A DNA stretch of 24,377 nt from Pseudomonadota bacterium (GTDB lineage: Bacteria; Pseudomonadota; Alphaproteobacteria; Caulobacterales; Caulobacteraceae): the NCBI GenBank assembly GCA_023433585.1, contig JAEZCL010000072.1, positions 1 to 24,377 on the forward strand. Reading direction: 5' to 3'. Both the position numbers and the translations under genes were made by a program. The stretch's first letter is position 1; each line of letters opens with the position of its first letter. Positions 7,607 to 17,167 of this stretch are shown here, piece by piece. The notes beneath the pieces are model-generated. The model made no database searches and was not told the DNA's origin. It saw only the letters and a program-made list of their open reading frames with translations.

Positions 7607-9240
7607 ACCCGCGTCAGCCTCAGGTCCTGATAGTCGTATGAGAAGTCGATGTCCGGCGACACGCCCTTCATCGTCGCGGTGGCCGCGTGGCCGTCGTCCA
7701 TCTGGAAGGTGATGAACACGTCCTCCTCGCGCCGGTCCGGGAACCGCGTCCGGAACGTCTCGCCGTCATAGGGCTCCAACGGCCCCTTCAGGGCGTTCGA
7801 GCGGGTGAAGTCCAGCCACAGGCCGCCCTCCCGTTCGCTGATGACGATGTCGCCGTACCAGGGATCGCGCCAGGTCCCGGCGTAATCCTCCAGCGGCAGC
7901 CCGGGCGGGGCGCCCGCCGCCTGTTTCGCGTCGATCTCCGTCGCCGCCGTCAGGGACCGTTCGGTGGATTCGGCCAGCAGCCTGTGCCCATCCGCGATCC
8001 AGTCGAAGGCGGCGAAGCTGCGATCCTCGGCCATCACGATGTCGGCGATGCCGCTGCGCAGCGCCCGCAGCAAATAGCTTTCCTCGGCGTTCGAGAAGAC
8101 GGCGAACCCGACCTCGCGTCCCGGGATCAGCACCGTGGCCGAGATGCCGCCGGGCGAGCCGCCGCCGTGGGTCACCATCCGCTCGCCGCGATAGTCCGCC
8201 ACGCTCCACCCCATCGCATAGGTCGAGGCGATGGACCGCCCCGGCAGCTCCGCCGTCGGCCCCGGGGATGAGCCCGAAATGACGTTCGGCCGCCACATCT
8301 CGCGCGCCACGGCCTCGGACCACAGGCGCGCACCCGACGGCGCCACGCCGCCCGCCAGCTGGGTCTTCATCCACCGGGTCCAGTCCCGCGCCGAGGCCGC
8401 GAAGCCGCCCGCCGCCCCGGCCGAATCCCAGTTCCAGATGCCCGCGATGGACTCTTCCAGCAGGGTCATCCCGCCCTGATACCGCAGCGGCGGCCCGACG
8501 CGCCCGTGCGGCAGGGCCGAGCGCGCCGGATCGGCCCGGCTGGTCAGGGGAACCGTGTCGGCCATGCCCAGCGGCGTCAGCACCCGCGCCTGGACGAAAT
8601 CCTCCCACGCCTGTCCCGAGACCGCCGCGATCACTTCGCCCGCGACCACGAACATCAGGTTGCAGTAGTGGTATCCGGCCCTGAACCCGTGCTCGATCGG
8701 GACGTTCGGGATGGCCGCCATGACCTCGGCCCGCGTCCGGTCGCTGTTGGGCCAGAACAGCAGATCTCCGGCACCCAGGCCAAACCCCGCCCGATGGCTC
8801 AGCAGATCCCGCACCGTGATGCGCTCGCCGATGACCGGGTCCGACAGGCGCAAGTCCGGCAGGTAGGTGCGCACCGGCTCGTCCCACTTCACCTCGCCCG
8901 CATCCACCAGCATGCCCAGGGACGCCGCCGTCACCGCCTTGGTGTTGGAGGCCACGGCGAACAGGGTCGTCTCGTCCACACGGCTGTCGGGCCGGTCCTG
9001 GCGCCGCACGCCATATCCGCGCGCCAGCACCGTCTCGCCGCCCCGCACCAGGCTGACGCCCAGCCCCGGCTGGTCCGGAAAGGCCGCCATGCAGCGCCGC
9101 ACATAGGCGTCCACCGCATCCGCCAGCGCCGCGTTCCGCGCCGCCTCGTCCCGCGCCCAGCTTCGGCGCGGCAGAACGGCGACGCCCGCCGCCCCGGTGG
9201 TGATCGACAGGGCCGCGCGGCGCGACAGGGCGATGGTCAT
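7603..9240 (-). CDS. Tat-exported serine hydrolase, beta-lactamase class C/PBP4* family
   Basis: This 545-residue protein has a twin-arginine signal (LSRRAALSITTGAAGVAVLP, residues 5-24), so it is probably exported folded to the periplasm. The catalytic domain shows SNTK (98-101, S-x-x-K with Ser98 nucleophile), Y-x-N as YCN (192-194) and the third element HGG (358-360) in place of KTG, as in many esterase or peptidase members. After about residue 430 comes a beta-rich C-terminal domain (DYAGTWRDPWYGDIVI) of the kind fused to such hydrolases. These families include D-aminopeptidases and esterases; true drug-degrading activity is not implied. The ATG at 9240 is preceded by GGGGAG about 10 bases upstream. 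The neighbours argF and clpB give no functional hint. Confidence 0.88.
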   Translation of the reverse strand: MTIALSRRAALSITTGAAGVAVLPRRSWARDEAARNAALADAVDAYVRRCMAAFPDQPGLGVSLVRGGETVLARGYGVRRQDRPDSRVDETTLFAVASNTKAVTAASLGMLVDAGEVKWDEPVRTYLPDLRLSDPVIGERITVRDLLSHRAGFGLGAGDLLFWPNSDRTRAEVMAAIPNVPIEHGFRAGYHYCNLMFVVAGEVIAAVSGQAWEDFVQARVLTPLGMADTVPLTSRADPARSALPHGRVGPPLRYQGGMTLLEESIAGIWNWDSAGAAGGFAASARDWTRWMKTQLAGGVAPSGARLWSEAVAREMWRPNVISGSSPGPTAELPGRSIASTYAMGWSVADYRGERMVTHGGGSPGGISATVLIPGREVGFAVFSNAEESYLLRALRSGIADIVMAEDRSFAAFDWIADGHRLLAESTERSLTAATEIDAKQAAGAPPGLPLEDYAGTWRDPWYGDIVISEREGGLWLDFTRSNALKGPLEPYDGETFRTRFPDRREEDVFITFQMDDGHAATATMKGVSPDIDFSYDYQDLRLTRV

Positions 9241-9412
9241 GTGTGCAGAACTCCCCAAACCGAGGCGCCAGCTTATCGCCCGCGTCCGGTTTCGCCACCC
9301 GCCCCTTGCGTGACCTTATGGCCACACCCACTTCCACCGTTATGCTCACGGCGTCGCTTCCTGAAAGGGCGCCGAAGGGCTTAAGTCCGCCTGACAGGGG
9401 ATAAACAAAGAC
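9241..9412. promoter_or_regulatory. Divergent promoter region of clpB and the serine hydrolase
   Basis: The 172 bases between the two divergent starts must hold both promoters. I looked for a heat-shock (sigma-32) promoter for clpB. The best fragment is CTTGCG near 9306 with a C-rich stretch about 15 bases downstream, which is too weak to call. The clpB Shine-Dalgarno AGGGGAT is at 9396-9402. Confidence 0.4.
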
Positions 9413-12001
<2,589 letters not shown>

Positions 12002-13144
12002 TCAGAGCCTTCCCATCAGATAATCTTGCCAGCACCGATCAACGACACCCTTGGTGACACGCACTCGCTCATTGCCTGTGGAATAGGAGCCAAGCTTGTT
12101 CAACAAGGCTTGCTCCATTCGATAAGCGATGGCTCCGTTTGGCCAAATGTGAGTCATCACGAGCCGCCATTTTCGGCCGTCGAGGATTTCGCTCGGCACG
12201 GAGAAATTCAGCGCCTCTAGGCGTTGCTTTGGGTTCTGGCTGATGCCGATCTTCCAAAGATTTTCCTCGCCAAATTGCATGAGGTAGGTCGCAGTCGGCC
12301 CATCACACCTTGAAATCAAAGCGGACCATTCCGACGGTTGTGGTCCCGGTTGGCCCGAAGTCTCGGGTGAGAGCTTCGGGCGGTGGCTTCGGGATAGCCG
12401 TTCGTGGCGAACTATCGACTTGCTTGGCGGTAGCTCCACTTCGACGAAGGGCAGAGCGAGAACTGCGGTTGCTTCCTCCTCAGTGAGTTGATCGATGCTT
12501 GTAGTCGCGGCCATCGAAAGTTGCCGTCCGATGGCATCGTGAACGCTTACGGGCGGATCGAATTTCCAGGCGCGTATGGCGGGCAATGCATACGGCCATT
12601 TGAACCGTCCATTTTCAAACAGTCTTTCGGGTAGGGTCTGACCTTCCGGAATCAGGTCTTCCGCCTGCATTGGGGTGGGAAGAAATTCCAACAGTCCGAG
12701 CAGCTTGCCCCGGTCGGCGGGTGCGGTCGGTTCCGATCCGGTTCCCAAGACCACGATCAGGTCCCCAGGGCGCGCCCTCGAAATAAGATTGGCGCGGCTT
12801 CCCTCGTAAGTGAAGCCTACAAACGGGTTGGCGACAGGATCGAATCCCCAGAATCGTGTGCCAAACACCTGTGGTGTATCTGGGGACAGTCGTTCGTATG
12901 AGGCATATGCTTCCGGCGGGACCCGACTTCTGAGCGCATTGCCAAGGTTCATTCTTTGCTGGCCGGGATTCAGGTCTTGGTACTCCCCACGCTTGTCCAA
13001 GCCATAGCTGGCCGCAACATCGTAGAGACGGTCGAGACTGAAACGACCATCGGAGCCCCGCGTTTGGTCCGCTAGCCATCGGTTGAAGGGACTCTGAGCG
13101 GTCCGTTCGGCCCAACTCGCTCTCTGCTCAGCCGAAATTCTCAT
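12002..13144 (-). CDS. Putative nuclease: PUA/EVE-like domain plus GIY-YIG (T5orf172/MUG113-like) domain
   Basis: This 380-residue protein has no signal peptide. Residues 1-85 form a helical region with the unusual LNPGQQRMNLGNALRSRVP (58-76). Residues about 95-240 resemble a PUA/EVE-like fold: FWGFDP (98-103), GDLIVVLGTG (127-136), GLLEF (150-154), and WPYALPAIRAWKFDPP (183-198). Residues about 284-350 match the GIY-YIG-related T5orf172/MUG113 pattern: ATYLM (285-289), WKIGISQNPKQRLEAL (297-312) with Arg308, and Glu344 as likely metal ligand. GC is much lower than in the neighbours (by hand count about 52 percent in 12061-12120 against 72 percent in 11821-11880), which points to acquisition. 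I chose the ATG at 13144; a TTG at 13168 is possible. The domain calls are by eye and moderate; the function (for example restriction of modified DNA) is inference. Confidence 0.6.
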   Translation of the reverse strand: MRISAEQRASWAERTAQSPFNRWLADQTRGSDGRFSLDRLYDVAASYGLDKRGEYQDLNPGQQRMNLGNALRSRVPPEAYASYERLSPDTPQVFGTRFWGFDPVANPFVGFTYEGSRANLISRARPGDLIVVLGTGSEPTAPADRGKLLGLLEFLPTPMQAEDLIPEGQTLPERLFENGRFKWPYALPAIRAWKFDPPVSVHDAIGRQLSMAATTSIDQLTEEEATAVLALPFVEVELPPSKSIVRHERLSRSHRPKLSPETSGQPGPQPSEWSALISRCDGPTATYLMQFGEENLWKIGISQNPKQRLEALNFSVPSEILDGRKWRLVMTHIWPNGAIAYRMEQALLNKLGSYSTGNERVRVTKGVVDRCWQDYLMGRL

Positions 13145-13234
13145 GCATCCCCCATGTCTGATTACCAATATCGACCTTCAGGTAGTCACGGCATGTCGGC
13201 GTATCCGCCCTCAAAGAGCGACTTAGCCCCAAGG

Positions 13235-13255
13235 TTGTGACATTATCGGACACAA
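13235..13255 (-). promoter_or_regulatory. Possible operator around a -10 box for the low-GC nuclease gene
   Basis: TTGTG (13235-13239) and CACAA (13251-13255) form an inverted repeat with an 11-base spacer. On the minus strand that spacer contains GATAAT (13247-13242), a good -10-like hexamer. No strong -35 box is seen. A repressor bound to the two arms would cover the promoter. Transcription would start about 85-90 bases before the ATG at 13144. Confidence 0.3.
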
Positions 13256-13265
13256 TTTTGCTGGA

Positions 13266-13631
13266 TTATGCAGCCTCACCCCCCAACACCGGCATCACCT
13301 CCACCCCGTCGCACGGGAACACCGTCATGTGCGGGTGGCCCTCGAACAGGCGGGCGGCGGCGTCGTGGCTGTCGGCGCGGACGACCATGAAGACGGTCAG
13401 GAGGTTGGCCGCGTCGGTCACCTCGCCCTGGTCGTCGATGCGCCTGGTGGGGCCCAGCGGGCCGCCGACGTGGACGATGCTGTCGCGGTGCGCCGCTTCC
13501 CAGGCCGCGACCGCGGCCACGCCGACCTCGGCCCGTTCGGCCTGCTCCGCCTTGGTCATCGCGTGCCAGGCTCGCCATTTCGGCCCGGCCTTGTCCATGG
13601 TGAAGACCGCCAGATAGTGACCGTCAGCCAT
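13266..13631 (-). CDS. YCII-related small protein
   Basis: This 121-residue cytoplasmic protein appears to have the dimeric ferredoxin-like YCII/DGPF-type fold: a first strand YLAVFTMDKAG, a central VHVGGPLGPT with gamma-glycines, and a closing ARLFEGHPHMTVFPCDGVEVMPVLGG, where the H-P-H and FEGHP region is typical. The biochemical role of this family is mostly unknown. The ATG at 13631 has a strong AGGAGGG Shine-Dalgarno about 6 bases upstream. GC returns here to the chromosomal level, so the gene marks the right-hand edge of the low-GC stretch. A palindromic repeat element lies just upstream (13669-13823). Confidence 0.75.
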   Translation of the reverse strand: MADGHYLAVFTMDKAGPKWRAWHAMTKAEQAERAEVGVAAVAAWEAAHRDSIVHVGGPLGPTRRIDDQGEVTDAANLLTVFMVVRADSHDAAARLFEGHPHMTVFPCDGVEVMPVLGGEAA

Positions 13632-13668
13632 TCTTCCCTCCTTCTCCCCCGCGCCAGGATAGGCCCGC

Positions 13669-13823
13669 CCTTGTCATCCCGGAAGCCGCGACAGCGGCTG
13701 TCCGGGACGCTCAGGCCGATAAAACCCATCCTCCCGGATAATCGCGCCGCGATTTCCGGGAGGCCCGGACGGACAGGGCGCTCCGTCCCGGATCGCCGCT
13801 TTGCGGCGTCCGGGATGACAAGG
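13669..13823. repeat. 155-bp palindromic intergenic element with 15-bp terminal inverted repeats
   Basis: CCTTGTCATCCCGGA (13669-13683) is the exact inverse of TCCGGGATGACAAGG (13809-13823). Each end is also its own hairpin. On the left TCCCGGA flanks AGCCGC-GACA-GCGGCT and closes with TCCGGGA. On the right TCCCGGA flanks CGCCGC-TTT-GCGGCG and closes with TCCGGGA. No coding sequence is seen inside. It separates the YCII-like gene from yaiI, which diverge, and looks like a non-autonomous mobile repeat (MITE-like). Confidence 0.8.
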
Positions 13824-13913
13824 TGCTCCGATGCGCGGCGCGCCATGCCTGTCTTTTTCGCTCCACACCCCGCAGGCGCCCTATACTGCCTGCCCCATCC
13901 GCCCTTTCAGATA

Positions 13914-13946
13914 ATTCAGACCCTGTTTCCGCTCCACAGTCTGAAT
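13914..13946. repeat. Inverted repeat in the yaiI leader
   Basis: ATTCAGAC (13914-13921) and GTCTGAAT (13939-13946) are perfect inverse copies separated by 17 bases and end 16 bases before the yaiI start. Together with the absence of a clear Shine-Dalgarno this could be an operator or an mRNA hairpin affecting yaiI expression. A TATACT at 13882-13887 could be the -10 box. Confidence 0.35.
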
Positions 13947-13962
13947 CCCATCGGATCCGCCC

Positions 13963-14415
13963 ATGCACGTCCTCTACATCGACGCCGACGCCTGCCCCGT
14001 GAAGGATGAATGCTTCCGCGTGGCGGCGCGCACTGGCTTCAGGGCCGTGGTGGTGTCCAACGGGTGGATCAACCTGCCGCGCGCGGACTACATCGAACAG
14101 GTGGTGGTGGACGCGGGGCCGGATGTGGCCGACGACTGGATCGCCGAGCGGGCGGGGCCGGGGGACATCGTGGTGACGGCGGACATTCCGCTGGCCGACC
14201 GGGCGCTGAAGGCGGGGGCGCAGGCGCTGCGGCCCAACGGCGACGCCTTCACGGCGGACTCCATCGGCTCGGCCCTGGCCGGGCGCATGGTGGGCGAGCA
14301 TCTGCGCTCCATCGGGGCGGCCACCTCCGGCCCGCCGCCGTTCAGCGCGAAGGACCGCTCCGCCTTCCTCCAGGCCCTGGACCGCGCCGTGACCGTGGCC
14401 CGGCGGGCGGCCTAA
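13963..14415 (+). CDS. YaiI/YqxD family protein (UPF0178, DUF188)
   Basis: This 150-residue cytoplasmic protein begins MHVLYIDADACPVKDE, with the invariant acidic DADACPVK of the UPF0178 family. Further family features are VVVSNGWI (29-36), VVVDAGPDVADDWIAE (47-62) and DIVVTADIPLADRAL (68-82), followed by the RPNGDAFTADSIG stretch. The acidic residues give a PIN-like nuclease look, but no activity is established for the family. No good Shine-Dalgarno precedes the ATG. The 3' end overlaps the opposing gene by 4 bases (CTAA carries both stops). Confidence 0.92.
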   Translation: MHVLYIDADACPVKDECFRVAARTGFRAVVVSNGWINLPRADYIEQVVVDAGPDVADDWIAERAGPGDIVVTADIPLADRALKAGAQALRPNGDAFTADSIGSALAGRMVGEHLRSIGAATSGPPPFSAKDRSAFLQALDRAVTVARRAA

Positions 14416-15368
14416 TTCTCGTTGCGCGCCGCGTCCAGGGCGCCGGCCATGCGGGCCATGATGTCGTCGCGGCGGGCGCGGGCGGGGGCCAGGGCGGCCT
14501 CGGCGCGGTCGATCGCGGCCAGCAGGGCCTCGCCGCCCTCGTTCAGCGCGCCCTGGTCGACCCGAACCCGCTTGAGGGGGCGCAGTTTCCGACCGTCGGC
14601 GCCCAGGGTCTCGAGCACCTGTTCGCGCCAGGTCTGGGCGGCGGCGCTGAGTTGGTCCGTCGTCTGCGCCAGCCGGGCGTCCACGTTCTGGATCATGCGC
14701 ACGAGGGCCAGGTGGTCGGTCCCGGTCCGGGCCGACGGGTCCGTCCGGCCGTCGGCGGCGTCCAGTTCGCCCAGGGCGCCGCGCAGGGCTTCGTGCTCGG
14801 TGTTCAGGGCGGCGTTGCGGCGCTCGATCGCGGCGGCGGCGTCGCGCAGCTTGACCGTGGCGGTGGCCACCGAGGGCGCCAGGTCGATCACATGCTCGCG
14901 GAAACGGGCCAGGCGCCGTCGGGGACTGTCGAACAGCCCGGCCAGGCCCCGGCGGGGCGTCAGCTCGGCGGGGCGGACCGCCGCGACCCGCGCGCGCAGG
15001 TCGCCGATCTGGCCGCGGATGAAGTCGATGTCGGCGCCGCGCACGGCCTGCCCCAGCCGTTCGCAGGCGGCGATGATGGCTGCGCGCGGGCCGTCCAGCA
15101 GCGGGGGGGTGGTTTCGGGCTCGTCGCCCTGCGCGTCCGCATCCTGGTCCGGGGCGCCGTCGACCGCCTGAGCCGGTTCGCCGTCCTGAATGACCGCCTC
15201 GGCCGGATCAGGCGCGGCGTCGGTTCCGGATTCCGTCACGGATTCAGTCGCGGATTCGGGCGCCTGGGCGTCGGGCGGCGCTTCCGCGTCCGCCGCCATG
15301 TCCGCCGCCTCCGCGACGACGGTTTCGACCGTTTCGCCCGGCTCGACTTCTGTGCCCACGTCCGACAT
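14412..15368 (-). CDS. Acidic helical hypothetical protein, faintly TelA-like
   Basis: This 318-residue protein has no signal peptide or membrane segment. The first 100 residues are acidic, disordered-looking and rich in Ala, Glu, Pro and Asp with short repeats (SATESVTESGTDAA). The rest is almost entirely helical and probably coiled: LGQAVRGADIDFIRGQI, a GLAGLFDSPRRRLARFREHV stretch, and heptad-like leucines and alanines up to the end. The FDSPRRRLARF part faintly resembles the N-terminal half of TelA/KlaA toxic-anion resistance proteins, but I would not name it on that. The ATG at 15368 has GGAGGGG just upstream; the frame is open to 15422 but lacks an SD there. It lies only 53 bases after the scoB stop and runs in the same direction, so it may be cotranscribed with scoAB. 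Confidence 0.72.
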   Translation of the reverse strand: MSDVGTEVEPGETVETVVAEAADMAADAEAPPDAQAPESATESVTESGTDAAPDPAEAVIQDGEPAQAVDGAPDQDADAQGDEPETTPPLLDGPRAAIIAACERLGQAVRGADIDFIRGQIGDLRARVAAVRPAELTPRRGLAGLFDSPRRRLARFREHVIDLAPSVATATVKLRDAAAAIERRNAALNTEHEALRGALGELDAADGRTDPSARTGTDHLALVRMIQNVDARLAQTTDQLSAAAQTWREQVLETLGADGRKLRPLKRVRVDQGALNEGGEALLAAIDRAEAALAPARARRDDIMARMAGALDAARNEN

Positions 15369-15421
15369 GACCCCTCCACGCCCGTTTCGCGCCCGGCCGT
15401 CGCGGCGGCCGGTTGGAGCCA

Positions 15422-16081
15422 CTATGCCAGCGAATTAACCTTTTCGGAAACGGTGAAGTCGGCCTCGGTCTTCTCGCGCACCTCGTCCAGGGTCACGCCG
15501 TCGGCCAGTTCGATCAGTTCCAGGCCCGAACCGTCCGGCTTAACGTCGAACACGCACAGGTCGGTGATGATGCGGCTGACCACCCCGGTCCCGGGCAGCG
15601 GCAGGGGGCAGGCCTTCAGGACCTTGGACTGGCCGTGCTTGTTGGCGTGATCCATGACCACCACCACGCGCTTGACGCCCGCCACCAGGTCCATGGCCCC
15701 GCCCATGCCCTTCACCAGCTTGCCGGGGATCATCCAGTTGGCGATGTCGCCGTTCTGGGCCACTTCCATGGCGCCCAGGATGGAAAGATCGATGTGCCCG
15801 CCCCGGATCATGGCGAAGGAATCCGCCGAGCTGAAATAGGCGCTCTCGGGGATCTCGGTGATGGTCTGTTTGCCCGCGTTGATGAGGTCGGCGTCCTCTT
15901 CGCCTTCATAAGGGAAGGGGCCCATGCCCAGAAGGCCGTTCTCGCTTTGCAGCGTCACGGTCATGCCCTCGGGGATATAGTTCGCCACCAGGGTCGGGAT
16001 GCCGATGCCCAGGTTCACATAGAAGCCGTCCTGCAACTCCTTGGCGGCGCGTTCGGCGAGCTGTTCACGAGTGCGGGCCAT
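15422..16081 (-). CDS. scoB: Succinyl-CoA:3-ketoacid CoA transferase, subunit B
   Basis: This 219-residue beta subunit works with ScoA to move CoA from succinyl-CoA to acetoacetate in ketone-body use and polyhydroxybutyrate turnover. The catalytic glutamate is Glu47 in LQSENGLLGMGP, the signature of family I CoA transferases. NLGIGIPTLVANYIP (23-37) and the GGAMDLVAGVKRVVV region are also typical. The ATG overlaps the scoA stop by one base (TAATG), so the subunits are made in step. A much longer minus-strand frame running into scoA is a frame artefact: only the part from this ATG matches the family. Confidence 0.94.
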   Translation of the reverse strand: MARTREQLAERAAKELQDGFYVNLGIGIPTLVANYIPEGMTVTLQSENGLLGMGPFPYEGEEDADLINAGKQTITEIPESAYFSSADSFAMIRGGHIDLSILGAMEVAQNGDIANWMIPGKLVKGMGGAMDLVAGVKRVVVVMDHANKHGQSKVLKACPLPLPGTGVVSRIITDLCVFDVKPDGSGLELIELADGVTLDEVREKTEADFTVSEKVNSLA

Positions 16082-16785
16082 TATGCGCTCTCCTTCTGAC
16101 GCACGGTGCGCTGTTCGATGCGCTTCTCGAAGGTTCCCTGGACCAGGCGGTCCACATAGATTCCGGGGGTATGGATCTGATCGGGTTCCAGCGATCCCAC
16201 GGGCACGATCTCCTCCACCTCGACCACGCAGACTTTGCCCGCCGTGGCCATCATCGGGTTGAAGTTGCGGGCGGTCTTGCGGAACACCAGATTGCCGCGC
16301 TCGTCGGCCTTCCACGCCTTGACGATGCTGAGGTCCGCGACCAGGCCGGTCTCCATCACATAGTCGCGGCCGTTGAAGTTCCGGACTTCCTTGCCCTCGG
16401 CCACCAGGGTGCCGACGCCGGTGGCGGTGAAGAAGGCCGGGATGCCCGCCCCGCCCGCGCGGATGCGCTCGGCCAGGGTGCCCTGGGGGTTGAACTCCAG
16501 CTCCAGCTCGCCGGCCAGATACTGGCGCTCGAACTCCTTGTTCTCGCCGACGTAGGACGAGATCATCTTGCTGATCTGGCGCGTGCCCAGCAGCTGGCCC
16601 AGGCCGAAGCCGTCCACGCCCGCGTTGTTGGAGATGACCGTCAGGCCCTTCACGCCGGAATCGCGCAGGGCCGCGATCAGGTTCTCGGGGATGCCGCACA
16701 GACCGAAGCCGCCGGCCATCACCGTCATGCCGTCGAAGGTCAGGCCTTCCAGCGCGGCCTGTGCGTCAGAATAGATCTTTCCCAT
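16081..16785 (-). CDS. scoA: Succinyl-CoA:3-ketoacid CoA transferase, subunit A
   Basis: This 234-residue alpha subunit matches the SCOT type and not the 3-oxoadipate type (PcaI): GMTVMAGGFGLCGIPENLI (19-37), TVISNNAGVDGFGLG, SSYVGENKEFERQYLAGELE, GGAGIPAFFTATGVGT and ARNFNPMMATAGK. GAGGA lies about 8 bases before the ATG at 16785. It is the first gene of the scoAB pair, transcribed away from the hairpin-rich region 16890-17000. All conserved blocks are present, so the enzyme should be functional. Confidence 0.95.
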   Translation of the reverse strand: MGKIYSDAQAALEGLTFDGMTVMAGGFGLCGIPENLIAALRDSGVKGLTVISNNAGVDGFGLGQLLGTRQISKMISSYVGENKEFERQYLAGELELEFNPQGTLAERIRAGGAGIPAFFTATGVGTLVAEGKEVRNFNGRDYVMETGLVADLSIVKAWKADERGNLVFRKTARNFNPMMATAGKVCVVEVEEIVPVGSLEPDQIHTPGIYVDRLVQGTFEKRIEQRTVRQKESA

Positions 16786-16889
16786 GGGCGTTCCTCAACC
16801 ATCCTTCCGTGGGCCGCACCCCGTTTTCATCACGGGATGAATATCTTGGCGCCGTTCCTAGCGGCGCGGCGGCCGCATCACAAGTCGTA

Positions 16890-17000
16890 GAGCGAAATCG
16901 GTTCAGTCGGACGCAGTCCGACTGGGCTCAGATTTCGCTCCACTTTGATCCTGGACCATTTTTTGGATTCAGGTCGATTCGACCTGAAGCAAAAATGGTC
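16890..17000. repeat. Tandem hairpin element upstream of scoA
   Basis: In the first hairpin, GAGCGAAATC (16890-16899) pairs with GATTTCGCTC (16931-16940) and encloses CAGTCGGA (16904-16911) paired with TCCGACTG (16917-16924). In the second, GACCATTTTT (16954-16963) pairs with AAAAATGGTC (16991-17000) and encloses TTCAGGTCG (16968-16976) paired with CGACCTGAA (16980-16988). The AT-rich stems stand out in this GC-rich genome. The rest of 16786-17167 holds no gene. The pair looks like a genomic interspersed repeat. It could also terminate transcripts coming from either side. Confidence 0.75.
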
Positions 17001-17167
17001 TAGAGCCAGGCGCAGGCGGTTGAAAGCGTGACCCGCCGATCCCGCCTCGCCCGTCGCGCTCCACGTTAACCTTTTCCTTCGCCTGAAACGGGTTCGGGCT
17101 GGCCTGACAACGCCCCGATGGGTTAACAAAGCGGGGTGACATATCACGGTTTCCGGGGGCGGAAGGG

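Noticed and set aside
9300..9412. Heat-shock sigma-32 promoter for clpB
   Set aside because: Expected from the family, but no hexamer pair with acceptable match and spacing was found, so it is not called.
13169..13265. Attachment site or target-site duplication at the right edge of the low-GC island
   Set aside because: No direct repeat shared with the left edge at 11990-12010 could be found, and there is no integrase.
14010..15650. Plus-strand open frame of 546 codons
   Set aside because: It runs in a shifted frame through yaiI, opposite to the acidic helical gene and into scoB; its composition is that of a GC-bias artefact.
15422..16699. 425-codon reading of scoB with a long N-terminal extension
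   Set aside because: The extension is the wrong frame of scoA. Family resemblance begins at the ATG at 16081, which overlaps the scoA stop as TAATG.
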